From assembly GCA_024123915.1 (NCBI GenBank), contig CP099650.1, forward strand, positions 5,146,001-5,210,000: a DNA stretch of 64,000 nucleotides, in the 5' to 3' direction. Under the pieces are notes generated by a model. That model was not told the DNA's origin, made no database searches, and was given only the letters and a program-made list of their open reading frames with translations. Shown one piece after another: positions 18,616 through 26,414 of this stretch; the stretch's first letter is position 1, and each line of letters opens with the position of its first letter. Origin of the DNA: Oxalobacteraceae bacterium OTU3CAMAD1 (GTDB lineage: Bacteria > Pseudomonadota > Gammaproteobacteria > Burkholderiales > Burkholderiaceae_D). Position numbers and translations under genes: made by a program.

Positions 18616-19741
18616 GATCGTCCACCTGAGCGCGGTCCATGGGCGCGACGACGCCCGCATTTTCGACAAGCAATGCCGCACCCTGGCCGCGCGCGGCCAC
18701 CGCGTCACGCTGGTCGTCGCCGACGGCCTGGGCGACACCAGCCGCGACGGCGTGGCCATCGTCGACGCCGGCGCGCGCGCCGATGGCCTGAAAGGCCTGG
18801 TGGCGGCCGCCCGCCGCATTTACCTGCGCGCGCTGGCCTTGCGTCCGGACATCGTCCAGCTGCACCACGCCGCGCTGCTGCCGCTCGGGCCGCCACTACG
18901 CAGGCATGGCTGCAAGGTCGTGTTCGACGCCGGCCACGATCTGCCCGAGCCGCTGCCCGTGCCTCTTCGCCGCGCGCGCGACGCCGGCCCGGCGTCCGTG
19001 GCCGGCGAGGCCTGGTCGCGCTGCGCGCTGGCGGCGCTATGGAGCCGCCTCGAACGGCGGGCCTGCCGCCGCCTCGACGGCGTCATCGCCGCCACGCCCC
19101 TGGTCCGCGACAAATTCTTGGCCGTCAACCGCGCGACGATCGACGTCAGCGACTTTCCCGTGCCTGACGACGTCGGCGCCGGGCTGGCCTGGGCCGACAA
19201 GCCGGTGCGCGTCTGCCACGAGGGCGCGCTGAGCGCCATCCGCGGCATCGTCGAGCTGGTGCGCGCCTGCGAACTGCTGCAATCGCCGGTGCGCCTGAGC
19301 CTGGCCGGCGATTTTTCCGAGGGCGCGCTGGCCACGCGCATGCTGGCGCGGCCGGGCTGGCGCCGCATCGACGCGCTCGGCCGGCTGGGCCGGCCCGGCA
19401 TCGGCGAGCTGCGGGCCTCCTCGCGCGCCGGCCTGATCACCCCGCACGCCACGCCAGGCCACCTGAGCGCGCCGCCGGCCACGATGTTCGACTACATGGC
19501 GGCCGGCATTCCGGTGATCGCCTCCGACTTTCCGTTGTGGCGCGCGGTCGTCGAGGCGCACGCCTGCGGCCTGTGCGTCGACCCGCGCGACCCGCCGGCC
19601 ATCGCCGCCGCCATCGACTACCTCGCCAGCCACCCCGACATCGCCCGCCGCATGGGCGAGAACGGCCGCAAGGCGGTGTGCGCGCGCTACAACTGGCCGC
19701 GCGAAGCGGCCAAACTGATCGACTTCTATGAACATCTCTAA
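18608..19741 (+). CDS. GT4-family glycosyltransferase
   Basis: A 377-residue glycosyltransferase of the GT-B fold. The N-terminal half begins MLEIVHLSAVHGRDDARIF, with a lysine-bearing segment DKQCRTLAARGHRVTLVVAD. The C-terminal half has the nucleotide-sugar site: GLITPHATPGHLSAPPATMF and DYMAAGIPVIASDFPLW. The glutamate-rich E-x7-E motif typical of GT4 is not strict here. The ATG at 18608 overlaps the end of the polymerase gene and has GGAGG five bases upstream. It probably adds one sugar of the EPS repeat; donor and linkage cannot be read from sequence. Confidence 0.83.
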   Translation: MLEIVHLSAVHGRDDARIFDKQCRTLAARGHRVTLVVADGLGDTSRDGVAIVDAGARADGLKGLVAAARRIYLRALALRPDIVQLHHAALLPLGPPLRRHGCKVVFDAGHDLPEPLPVPLRRARDAGPASVAGEAWSRCALAALWSRLERRACRRLDGVIAATPLVRDKFLAVNRATIDVSDFPVPDDVGAGLAWADKPVRVCHEGALSAIRGIVELVRACELLQSPVRLSLAGDFSEGALATRMLARPGWRRIDALGRLGRPGIGELRASSRAGLITPHATPGHLSAPPATMFDYMAAGIPVIASDFPLWRAVVEAHACGLCVDPRDPPAIAAAIDYLASHPDIARRMGENGRKAVCARYNWPREAAKLIDFYEHL

Positions 19742-20438
19742 CCCCATCGCGCGTCTGCGGAAGCTACTGCGGCTGATCGGCGACATCGTCCGCCTGCCGC
19801 AGGCGCGGCTGCGCTTCCACACCGCCCTCAACCCCGAGCTGGTGCGGCGCACCTACCGCCTCTTCACCCAGCCGCATCCGCGCTACCGGCTGGTGCGCAA
19901 CAAGTCGCTCGGCATCGCGCTGATCGACCTGCGCGCCTACGACAGCGGCGACGCCTATCTGCGCTCGCTGCGGCAGCGCGACTACGCCGGCTACCACAGC
20001 CGGCGCGCGCGCGAACGCGGCTACACGGTCGTCGAGATCGACCGCAACGATTACATCGACGAGATCCACAGCATCAACACCTCGGCCGGCGAGCGCCAGG
20101 GCCGGCCGATGGACCCGGCCTACGCCACCAGGACCGAGCACTACGACCCGGTCGACGGCCTGCGCCACTACGGCGTGCTCGACAAGGATGGCCGGCTGGT
20201 CGCCTACGGCGACGTCGGCATCTATGGCGACTTCGCCGCCACCGACCGCCTGCTCGGCTACAAGAACGGCGACGGCGTCATGTACCTGCTGCTGGCCGAC
20301 ATCACCTGCCGCCTGATCGACGACCACCGCCTGAATTACTTCATGTACGACACCTATCTGGGCGCCTTGCCGGGCTTGCGCAACTTCAAGAAAAAACTGG
20401 GCTTCCAGCCCTACCGTATTCGTTATTCCATCTGCTGA
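19728..20438 (+). CDS. EPS-locus protein of unknown function, tandem copy 1 (GNAT-like features)
   Basis: A 236-residue soluble protein without signal peptide or membrane segment. I do not recognise a named family. Its order of elements (conserved EIDRNDYIDEIHSINTS near 102-118, a strand GVLDKDGRLVAYGDVGIYG, a helix after DGVMYLLLADITCRLID, and a C-terminal LPGLRNFKKKLGFQPYRI) recalls GNAT or FemAB-like acyltransferases, where the last element would be the helix-strand end of the fold. It overlaps the preceding GT4 gene by 14 bases and is followed by a clear paralogue. An N-acetyltransferase for an amino sugar is a reasonable guess, but unproven. Confidence 0.7.
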   Translation: MNISNPIARLRKLLRLIGDIVRLPQARLRFHTALNPELVRRTYRLFTQPHPRYRLVRNKSLGIALIDLRAYDSGDAYLRSLRQRDYAGYHSRRARERGYTVVEIDRNDYIDEIHSINTSAGERQGRPMDPAYATRTEHYDPVDGLRHYGVLDKDGRLVAYGDVGIYGDFAATDRLLGYKNGDGVMYLLLADITCRLIDDHRLNYFMYDTYLGALPGLRNFKKKLGFQPYRIRYSIC

Positions 20439-20445
20439 GGTTTTT

Positions 20446-21153
20446 ATGATCAACAAGCTCGCCAATCAATGCAAACTGGTGCTGGACGTGGTCAGGCTGC
20501 CCGTCGCCAAGCTGTGCTTCGACACCAGTTTCAACCCGGAGGATGTCAGGGAAACGCACCGCCGTTTCACCAGCCCCCATCCGAAATACAAGGTCTTCGG
20601 CTACAAGCAGCTGGGCGTGGCCCTGATCGACCTGCGCCGCCTGGCCGGACCGGTCGCCTACCTCGACAGCCTCACCGGCCAAAGCGGCGCCGCCACCTAC
20701 GTCAGTAAGGCGCGCCGGCGCGGCTACTCGCTGGCGCAGATCGACCGCAACGACCACGTCGACGCCATCCACGAGATCAACACCAGCATGGCCAGCCGGC
20801 AAGGCCGGCCGATGGACGCCAGCTACCGGGAAAAGAAGTCCCATTACGAAACCCAAAGCCACTACCGCTACTTCGGCGTGTTCAGCAAGCAGGGCAAGCT
20901 GATGGCCTACTGCAACGTCGGGCGCTACGGCAACTTTGCCGCGTTTTCGCAGCTGCTCGGCTACCGCAACAACGACGGCGTCATGCACCTGCTGGTGACC
21001 GACATCGTCAGCCTGCTGCTGATGGAGCTGCAGGCCGGCGACGGCCCGGAGTTCCTGATGTACGACACCTTCTTCGGCGCCCAGCCCGGCCTGCGGCAGT
21101 TCAAGACCATGCTCGGCTTTACCCCTTACCGCGTCCGCTACAGCCTGCGATGA
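20446..21153 (+). CDS. EPS-locus protein of unknown function, tandem copy 2 (GNAT-like features)
   Basis: A 235-residue paralogue of the preceding gene. Shared landmarks include RLPVAKLCFDTSFNPEDVRE against RLPQARLRFHTALNPELVRR near the N-terminus, AQIDRNDHVDAIHEINTSMA near residue 98, RQGRPMDASY, GVMHLLVTDIV, and LMYDTFFGAQPGLRQFKTML at the end. The ribosome site GAGG lies five bases before the ATG. The two copies differ throughout, so the duplication is old and both appear intact, which suggests distinct substrates. It overlaps the deacetylase gene by four bases. Confidence 0.7.
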   Translation: MINKLANQCKLVLDVVRLPVAKLCFDTSFNPEDVRETHRRFTSPHPKYKVFGYKQLGVALIDLRRLAGPVAYLDSLTGQSGAATYVSKARRRGYSLAQIDRNDHVDAIHEINTSMASRQGRPMDASYREKKSHYETQSHYRYFGVFSKQGKLMAYCNVGRYGNFAAFSQLLGYRNNDGVMHLLVTDIVSLLLMELQAGDGPEFLMYDTFFGAQPGLRQFKTMLGFTPYRVRYSLR

Positions 21154-21938
21154 ACATCATGGGTACCCTCCTCAATCGCCTCTACAGCGACTATCTGATG
21201 CCGTCGCGCCTGCGCCACTACGACGCGCTGCTGCAACAGGCGCGCCAGGAAGGCTACCGACAGACGTCGGTGCGCGCCTGGCTGGCGTCGTTGCGCGGCG
21301 GCCGCGCCGGCGACGGCCGGGTGCTGGTGCACCGCCACGACATCGACACCGACCTGCCGACCGCGCGCCGCATGTTCGCGCTGGAACAAAAACACGGCGT
21401 GCGCGCCAGCTACTATTTCCGCCTGTCGACCCTGGACTTCGGCCTGATGCGCGACATCGAACGCTATGGCAGCGAGGCCAGCTACCACTACGAGGAGATC
21501 GCCACCTACGCCAAGCAAGCGCACCTGAAGGACCCGGTGCAGGTGCGCGCGCGCATGGACGACATCCGCGCCCAGTTCGAACGCAACTTCCGCCGCATCG
21601 AGCAACAGCTGGGCAGCAAGCTGCACACGGTCGCCAGCCACGGCGACTTCGCCAACCGGCGCCTGGGCATGATCAACCACGAGCTGCTGGACGACGCCGC
21701 GCTGCGCGCGCGCTGCGGCATCGCCTGCGAAAGCTACGACAGCGAACTGCTGGCGAGCTTTGACCTGTACATCAGCGACCGCCCGCATCCGCAGTATTTC
21801 CACCCGATGCCGCCGCAGAAGGCGCTAGGGGCCTACCGCCGCATCTGCCTGCTGACCCATCCGGCCCAGTGGCGCACCAACTGGGTCGACAGCAGCGGCC
21901 ACAACCTGCGGCGCGTGCTCGAGGCCTGGCGCTGGTGA
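21150..21938 (+). CDS. NodB-like polysaccharide deacetylase-fold protein
   Basis: A 262-residue cytosolic protein of the polysaccharide deacetylase fold. The metal-site start reads HRHDIDTDLPTARRMFALEQ near residues 58-77, the usual D-D motif region, and GVRASYYFRLSTLDFGLMRD is the family beta-strand and helix that follow. HTVASHGDFANRR near 158 supplies a further His/Asp. No signal peptide is seen, so it may act on a cytosolic or lipid-linked sugar, unlike secreted NodB enzymes. An ATG at 21159 is an alternative start. It sits between the tandem paralogues and a GT4 gene. Confidence 0.75.
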   Translation: MNIMGTLLNRLYSDYLMPSRLRHYDALLQQARQEGYRQTSVRAWLASLRGGRAGDGRVLVHRHDIDTDLPTARRMFALEQKHGVRASYYFRLSTLDFGLMRDIERYGSEASYHYEEIATYAKQAHLKDPVQVRARMDDIRAQFERNFRRIEQQLGSKLHTVASHGDFANRRLGMINHELLDDAALRARCGIACESYDSELLASFDLYISDRPHPQYFHPMPPQKALGAYRRICLLTHPAQWRTNWVDSSGHNLRRVLEAWRW

Positions 21939-21993
21939 GGGCCGCGGCACCGATCATCCATCGCCCAACCAGGCAAACACGAGGGCAACACCG

Positions 21994-23235
21994 ATGAACA
22001 TACTGCTGATTAACCACTACGCCGGCTCGGTGCGGCATGGCATGGAGTACCGGCCGTACTACCTGGCGCGCGAATGGGTGCGCGCCGGCCACCGGGTGCG
22101 CATCGTGGCCGCGTCCAGCTCGCACCTGCGCGCCCTGGCGCCCGAGCTGAACGGCCACCGCGTGGCCGACGAGACCATCGACGGCATCGACTACCGCTGG
22201 CACGCGACGCCGGCCTACCGCGGCAACGGCCTGGGCCGGGCCGCCAACATGGCCGCCTTCGTCGCCGCGCTGTACCGGGGCGCGCCGCGCCTGGCGCGCA
22301 ACTTCCAGCCCGACCTGGTGATCGCCTCGAGCACCTATCCGGCCGACATCTGGCCGGCGCGCCGCATCGCCGCGCTGGCCGGCGCGCGCCTGGCGTTCGA
22401 GGTGCACGACCTGTGGCCGCTGTCGCCGATGGAGCTGGGCGGCATGCCGGCCTGGCATCCGTTCATCGTGCTGATGCAGGCGGCCGAGGACTACGCCTAC
22501 CGCCACGCCGACACCGTCATCTCGATCCTGCCCAAGGCCGGCGCCCACATGGCCGCGCGCGGCATGGCGCCGCACAAGCTGCACGTGGTGCCCAACGGCG
22601 TCGACCTCGACGAGTGGGACCTGCCGCCGGTGCCGCTGCCGGCGCCGGCGGCGGCCCTGCTGGCGGACCTGCGCCGTCAGGGCCGCGCCGTGGTCGGCTA
22701 CGCCGGCAGCCACGGCCTGGCCAACGCGCTCGACACGCTGATCGACGCCGCCGCGCTGCTGCAGGGGCGGCCGCTGGCGTTCGTGCTGGCCGGCGCCGGC
22801 CCCGACAAGCAGGCGCTGCAGCGCAAGGCCGCCGCCGCCGGCCTGCGCGATGTCCACTTCCTCGACCCGTTGGCCAAGCGCCACATGCCGGCGCTGCTGC
22901 GCGGCTTCGACATCGCCTACCTCGGCTGGCGGCGCCAGCCGCTGTACCGCTACGGCATCTCGCCCAACAAGCTGGGCGACTACATGATGGCGGCGCGGCC
23001 CATCATCCACGCGGTCGAGGCGGCCAACGACCCGGTGGCCGAGGCCGGTTGCGGCCTGAGCCTGGCGCCGGACGATCCGGCCGCGCTGGCCGCCGCCATC
23101 GCCCGCCTGGCCGCCATGCCGGCGGCGCGCCGCCACGAACTGGGCCAGCGCGGCGCCGGCTACGCCCGCGCCCACCTCAACTACGCGCTGCTGGCGGAGC
23201 GCTTCCTGGCCGCCTGCGCGGCGCCGCCGCACTGA
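21994..23235 (+). CDS. GT4-family glycosyltransferase, WbuB/WcaI-like
   Basis: A 413-residue GT-B glycosyltransferase. The start [20 protein letters not shown] and the [14 protein letters not shown] segment resemble WbuB-type amino-sugar transferases. The C-terminal domain contains [29 protein letters not shown], and [20 protein letters not shown], in which the donor-binding loop is clear. A GAGGG stands eight bases before the ATG. WbuB transfers N-acetyl-fucosamine, and a 6-deoxy-amino sugar from the WbpM-type dehydratase would be available here. Actual donor unknown. Confidence 0.85.
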   Translation: MNILLINHYAGSVRHGMEYRPYYLAREWVRAGHRVRIVAASSSHLRALAPELNGHRVADETIDGIDYRWHATPAYRGNGLGRAANMAAFVAALYRGAPRLARNFQPDLVIASSTYPADIWPARRIAALAGARLAFEVHDLWPLSPMELGGMPAWHPFIVLMQAAEDYAYRHADTVISILPKAGAHMAARGMAPHKLHVVPNGVDLDEWDLPPVPLPAPAAALLADLRRQGRAVVGYAGSHGLANALDTLIDAAALLQGRPLAFVLAGAGPDKQALQRKAAAAGLRDVHFLDPLAKRHMPALLRGFDIAYLGWRRQPLYRYGISPNKLGDYMMAARPIIHAVEAANDPVAEAGCGLSLAPDDPAALAAAIARLAAMPAARRHELGQRGAGYARAHLNYALLAERFLAACAAPPH

Positions 23236-23255
23236 CACCCCACCAAGGAGACATC

Positions 23256-24545
23256 ATGCCCTCATCACGCCTGCCGCTGCAAGCGGCGCCCCATCCGATG
23301 GCCGTGCCGGCATCCGCGATCGCAGCGGCGCCCGTACCCGGGCCTGCGATCGCATCGGCGCCCGCATCCGCGCCCGCCGCCGCGCCCATCACTGAATTCC
23401 TGCCCTTCGCCCTGCCCGACCTGGGCGACGAGGAGGCCGCCGCCGTGCTCGAGTGCCTGCGCTCGGGCTGGATCACCACCGGCGCCGTCAGCCGCCGCTT
23501 CGAGCAGGCGTTCGCCGACTTCCTCGGCGGCGGCGTCACCGGCGTGGCCGTCAACTCGGCCACCGCCGGCCTGCACCTGGCGCTCGAGGCGCTGGGCATC
23601 GGCCCCGGCGACGAGGTGATCGTGCCGACGATGACCTTCACCGCCACCGCCGAGGTGGTGCGCTACCTCGGCGCCGACCCGGTGCTGGTCGACGTCGACG
23701 ACGACACCTTGTGCATCTGCCCGGACGCCATCGCCGCCGCCATCACCCCGCGCACGCGCGCCATCGTGCCAGTCCACTACGCCGGCCTGGCCTGCGACAT
23801 GGACGCCATCCTGGCGCTGGCCCGGCGCCACGGCCTGCGCGTGGTCGAAGACGCCGCCCACGCCTTCCCCACGCTGTACAAGGGCCGCGCCGTCGGCACG
23901 CTCGACAGCGACGCCACCGTGTTCAGCTTCTACGCCAACAAGACCATCACCACCGGCGAGGGCGGCATGGTGGTCTGCCGCGACCCGGCGCTGCTGCGGC
24001 GCGTGCGCGTCATGCGCCTGCACGGCATCAGCGAGGACGCCTTCGACCGCTACACCTCGCGCCGCCCGGCATGGTTCTACCAGGTCGTCGCGCCCGGCTA
24101 CAAATACAATATGACCGACATCGCGGCGGCCATCGGCTGCGAACAGCTGCGCAAGATCGAGCGCTTCCTGGCCCGGCGCCAGGCCTTGGCGGCGCGCTAC
24201 GCCGAGGGCCTGCGCGGGTTGCCGCTGCGCCTGCCGCGCCACGCCGACGCCCAGGCCGGCGGCCGGCACGCCTGGCACCTGTACCCGGTGCGGCTGACGG
24301 CGGACGCGCCGCTGGCGCGCGACCGGCTGATCGAACTGCTCGCCGAGCGCGGCATCGGCACCAGCGTGCACTACATCCCCCTGCACCGCCAGCCCTACTG
24401 GCGCGACCGCTACGCCTTGCCGCCCGAGCGCTTCCCGCGCGCCGAAGCCAGCTATCAAGTCCTGCTGACCCTGCCCCTGTACACCCGCATGAGCGACGCC
24501 GACCAGGCGCGCGTCATCGCCACATTGACGGAGCTGCTATGTTAA
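23256..24545 (+). CDS. DegT/DnrJ/EryC1 aminotransferase, PglE/PseC-like, with Ala/Pro-rich extension
   Basis: A 429-residue PLP-dependent aminotransferase. The catalytic lysine is in [15 protein letters not shown], the PLP-binding Asp in [15 protein letters not shown], and the front of the domain reads [17 protein letters not shown]. This pattern matches enzymes that aminate C4 of UDP-4-keto-6-deoxy sugars, the product of the WbpM-type dehydratase at the head of the operon. The first 45 residues are an unusual Ala/Pro-rich, repeat-like extension that other family members lack. AAGGAG precedes the ATG. The last bases overlap the next gene (ATG at 24539). Confidence 0.86.
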   Translation: MPSSRLPLQAAPHPMAVPASAIAAAPVPGPAIASAPASAPAAAPITEFLPFALPDLGDEEAAAVLECLRSGWITTGAVSRRFEQAFADFLGGGVTGVAVNSATAGLHLALEALGIGPGDEVIVPTMTFTATAEVVRYLGADPVLVDVDDDTLCICPDAIAAAITPRTRAIVPVHYAGLACDMDAILALARRHGLRVVEDAAHAFPTLYKGRAVGTLDSDATVFSFYANKTITTGEGGMVVCRDPALLRRVRVMRLHGISEDAFDRYTSRRPAWFYQVVAPGYKYNMTDIAAAIGCEQLRKIERFLARRQALAARYAEGLRGLPLRLPRHADAQAGGRHAWHLYPVRLTADAPLARDRLIELLAERGIGTSVHYIPLHRQPYWRDRYALPPERFPRAEASYQVLLTLPLYTRMSDADQARVIATLTELLC

Positions 24546-26338
24546 CCAAACGCTTGTTCGATATCGTGGCCGCGCTGGCCGGCCTGTTGCTGCTGGCGCC
24601 GCTGATGCTGGTGCTGGCGGCGTGGATCAAGGTCGACTCGGCCGGGCCGGTGCTGTACCGGCAGCGCCGGGTCGGGCGCAACGGCGTGCCGTTCCGCATC
24701 TATAAGTTCCGCACGATGCATACCTCGGCCGAGGACGCCGGCCAGCTGTCGCTGGCCGACGACGCCCGCGCCACCGGCGCCGGCCGGCTGCTGCGCCGGC
24801 ACAAGCTCGACGAGCTGCCGCAACTGTTCAATGTGCTGCGCGGCGAGATGAGCCTGGTGGGGCCGCGTCCCGAGGTGCCGCGCTATGTCGAGCACTATCC
24901 GCCGGCGGTGCGCGACCTCGTGCTGTCGGTGCCGCCCGGCATCACCGACTGGGCCGCCATCCATTTCCGCGACGAGGGCGAAATCCTGCGCCGCGCGGCC
25001 GACCTCGAGCGGACGTACGTGCTGCAAGTGCTGCCGGTCAAGCTGGAGTATTACGTGCGCTATGTCCAGCAGCGCAGCCTGCTCACCGACCTGCGTATCC
25101 TGTTCCACACGGTCGGCGCGCTGCTGTCGGGGCGGCCCGCCCCGGCAGTTGCGCGGCCGCACGGCTGGCCACGGCTGCGACTGAGGATGGTAAAGGAAAA
25201 CCGGTTGGGGCCGCACGACTGGCAGTCGCCGCTGATCTCGCTGCTGCGCGGCCTGGCGGCGCTGCAGGTGGCGGCCGCGCATCTGCGGGCGCAGGTCTTC
25301 CCCGGCCTGAGCACCTTGCAAGACCCGTCGCTGTGGTATGTCGGCCTGTCGTTCTTCTCCGGCTTCGCCCACCAGGCGGTGGTGGTGTTCTTCGTGCTCA
25401 GCGGCTGGCTGGTCGGCGGTAGCCTGCTCGACCGCATCGGCAAACCACACGCCATCCGCGACTATGCGATCGACCGCGTGACGCGCCTGTGGATCGTGCT
25501 GCTGCCGGCTTTCATCCTGATGCTGTTGCTGGGGCTCGGCACCGGCGAGCTGGACGCCGAGCAACCCAGGCTGGCCGATATCAGCCCCTGGTCGCTGACG
25601 ACCTTGCTGGGCAACCTGGCCGGCGTGCAAACGATGGCGGTGCCCGCCTTTGGCGGCAACTTCCCCTTGTGGAGCCTGGCCTACGAGACGTGGTACTACG
25701 CGCTGTTCCCGCTGCTGGTGCTGGCCATCCGGCCCGGCAACACGCAGTGGCGGCTGGCCGCCGCCGTCGCCGCGGTGGCGCTGGCGTTCTGCCTCAGTTC
25801 CGGCATCGTGCTGTACTTCCTGGTGTGGTTGATGGGGGCGTCGGCCTCGCGCGTGCGGCTCGATGTCAGCCGGGTCCAGCGCTACGCGGGCTGGCTGCTG
25901 TTCGGCGCGCTGGCCGTGGCCCTGCGACTGCAGGGGCAGGACGGCGACATGGACGCCCATTCCCTGGGGCGCGACGTGCTGTACAGCGCGTTCTTCCTGT
26001 TGTGCCTGTGCGGCGCGGGACGGCGCGATCCGGCAGCGATGCGGCCGCTGGTGGCGGTCGGCGCCTTCCTGGCGGGTTTCTCGTTTACCTTGTATGTGCT
26101 GCATGTGCCGCTGCTGCGGATGCTATGGGCCTACCGTGGCGGCGAACTGCTGCCGACCGACGATCCGGCCAGCATGGCGGTGTATGCCGCCATGCTGGCC
26201 ATCGTCGTGTCGCTCTCCTACCTGATCCATCTGCCGTTCGAGGCGCAGACGGCCAGGCTGCGGCGGTTCATCAAGCAATTCCTGCCGGGCCGGGCCGGCA
26301 GGAAACTGGGGGCGCCGGCGGCGGGCGAAGCCGGCTAG
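24539..26338 (+). CDS. Fused phosphoglycosyl transferase (PglC/WcaJ-type) and acyltransferase-3 protein
   Basis: A 599-residue protein with two full domains. Residues 1-200 are a small monotopic phosphoglycosyl transferase, which loads the first sugar-phosphate onto undecaprenyl phosphate: a re-entrant helix after [24 protein letters not shown] near 55-60, the catalytic Asp-Glu at 91-92 in [11 protein letters not shown], and [10 protein letters not shown] near 105-114. Residues 233-599 are an acyltransferase-3 (OafA-like) integral membrane domain: [19 protein letters not shown] with the conserved His near 248, [12 protein letters not shown], and about ten helices. No stop lies between them. 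An internal ATG at 25187 lacks a ribosome site. The acyl domain probably O-acylates the same glycan. Confidence 0.85.
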   Translation: MLTKRLFDIVAALAGLLLLAPLMLVLAAWIKVDSAGPVLYRQRRVGRNGVPFRIYKFRTMHTSAEDAGQLSLADDARATGAGRLLRRHKLDELPQLFNVLRGEMSLVGPRPEVPRYVEHYPPAVRDLVLSVPPGITDWAAIHFRDEGEILRRAADLERTYVLQVLPVKLEYYVRYVQQRSLLTDLRILFHTVGALLSGRPAPAVARPHGWPRLRLRMVKENRLGPHDWQSPLISLLRGLAALQVAAAHLRAQVFPGLSTLQDPSLWYVGLSFFSGFAHQAVVVFFVLSGWLVGGSLLDRIGKPHAIRDYAIDRVTRLWIVLLPAFILMLLLGLGTGELDAEQPRLADISPWSLTTLLGNLAGVQTMAVPAFGGNFPLWSLAYETWYYALFPLLVLAIRPGNTQWRLAAAVAAVALAFCLSSGIVLYFLVWLMGASASRVRLDVSRVQRYAGWLLFGALAVALRLQGQDGDMDAHSLGRDVLYSAFFLLCLCGAGRRDPAAMRPLVAVGAFLAGFSFTLYVLHVPLLRMLWAYRGGELLPTDDPASMAVYAAMLAIVVSLSYLIHLPFEAQTARLRRFIKQFLPGRAGRKLGAPAAGEAG

Positions 26339-26352
26339 TGGCCGGTCCGCCG

Positions 26353-26375
26353 GCGGCGGCACCGTTTGCCGCCGC
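26353..26375 (+). terminator. GC-rich hairpin at the end of the EPS operon
   Basis: GCGGCGGCA (26353-26361), loop CCGTT, and TGCCGCCGC (26367-26375) form a perfect nine-base stem between the convergent ends of the EPS operon and the beta-helix gene. A short T run follows only about 16 bases later, so this is a weak or factor-assisted terminator at best. Confidence 0.45.
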
Positions 26376-26414
26376 TTGCCGCCTGTTCGCGTTTTTACCG
26401 CGTTTTACCGCACT

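Noticed and set aside
21994-24545. Single 823-residue plus-strand frame running through the GT4 and DegT genes
   Set aside because: The first half is an out-of-frame reading of the GT4 gene. The true DegT start is the ATG at 23256 with AAGGAG.
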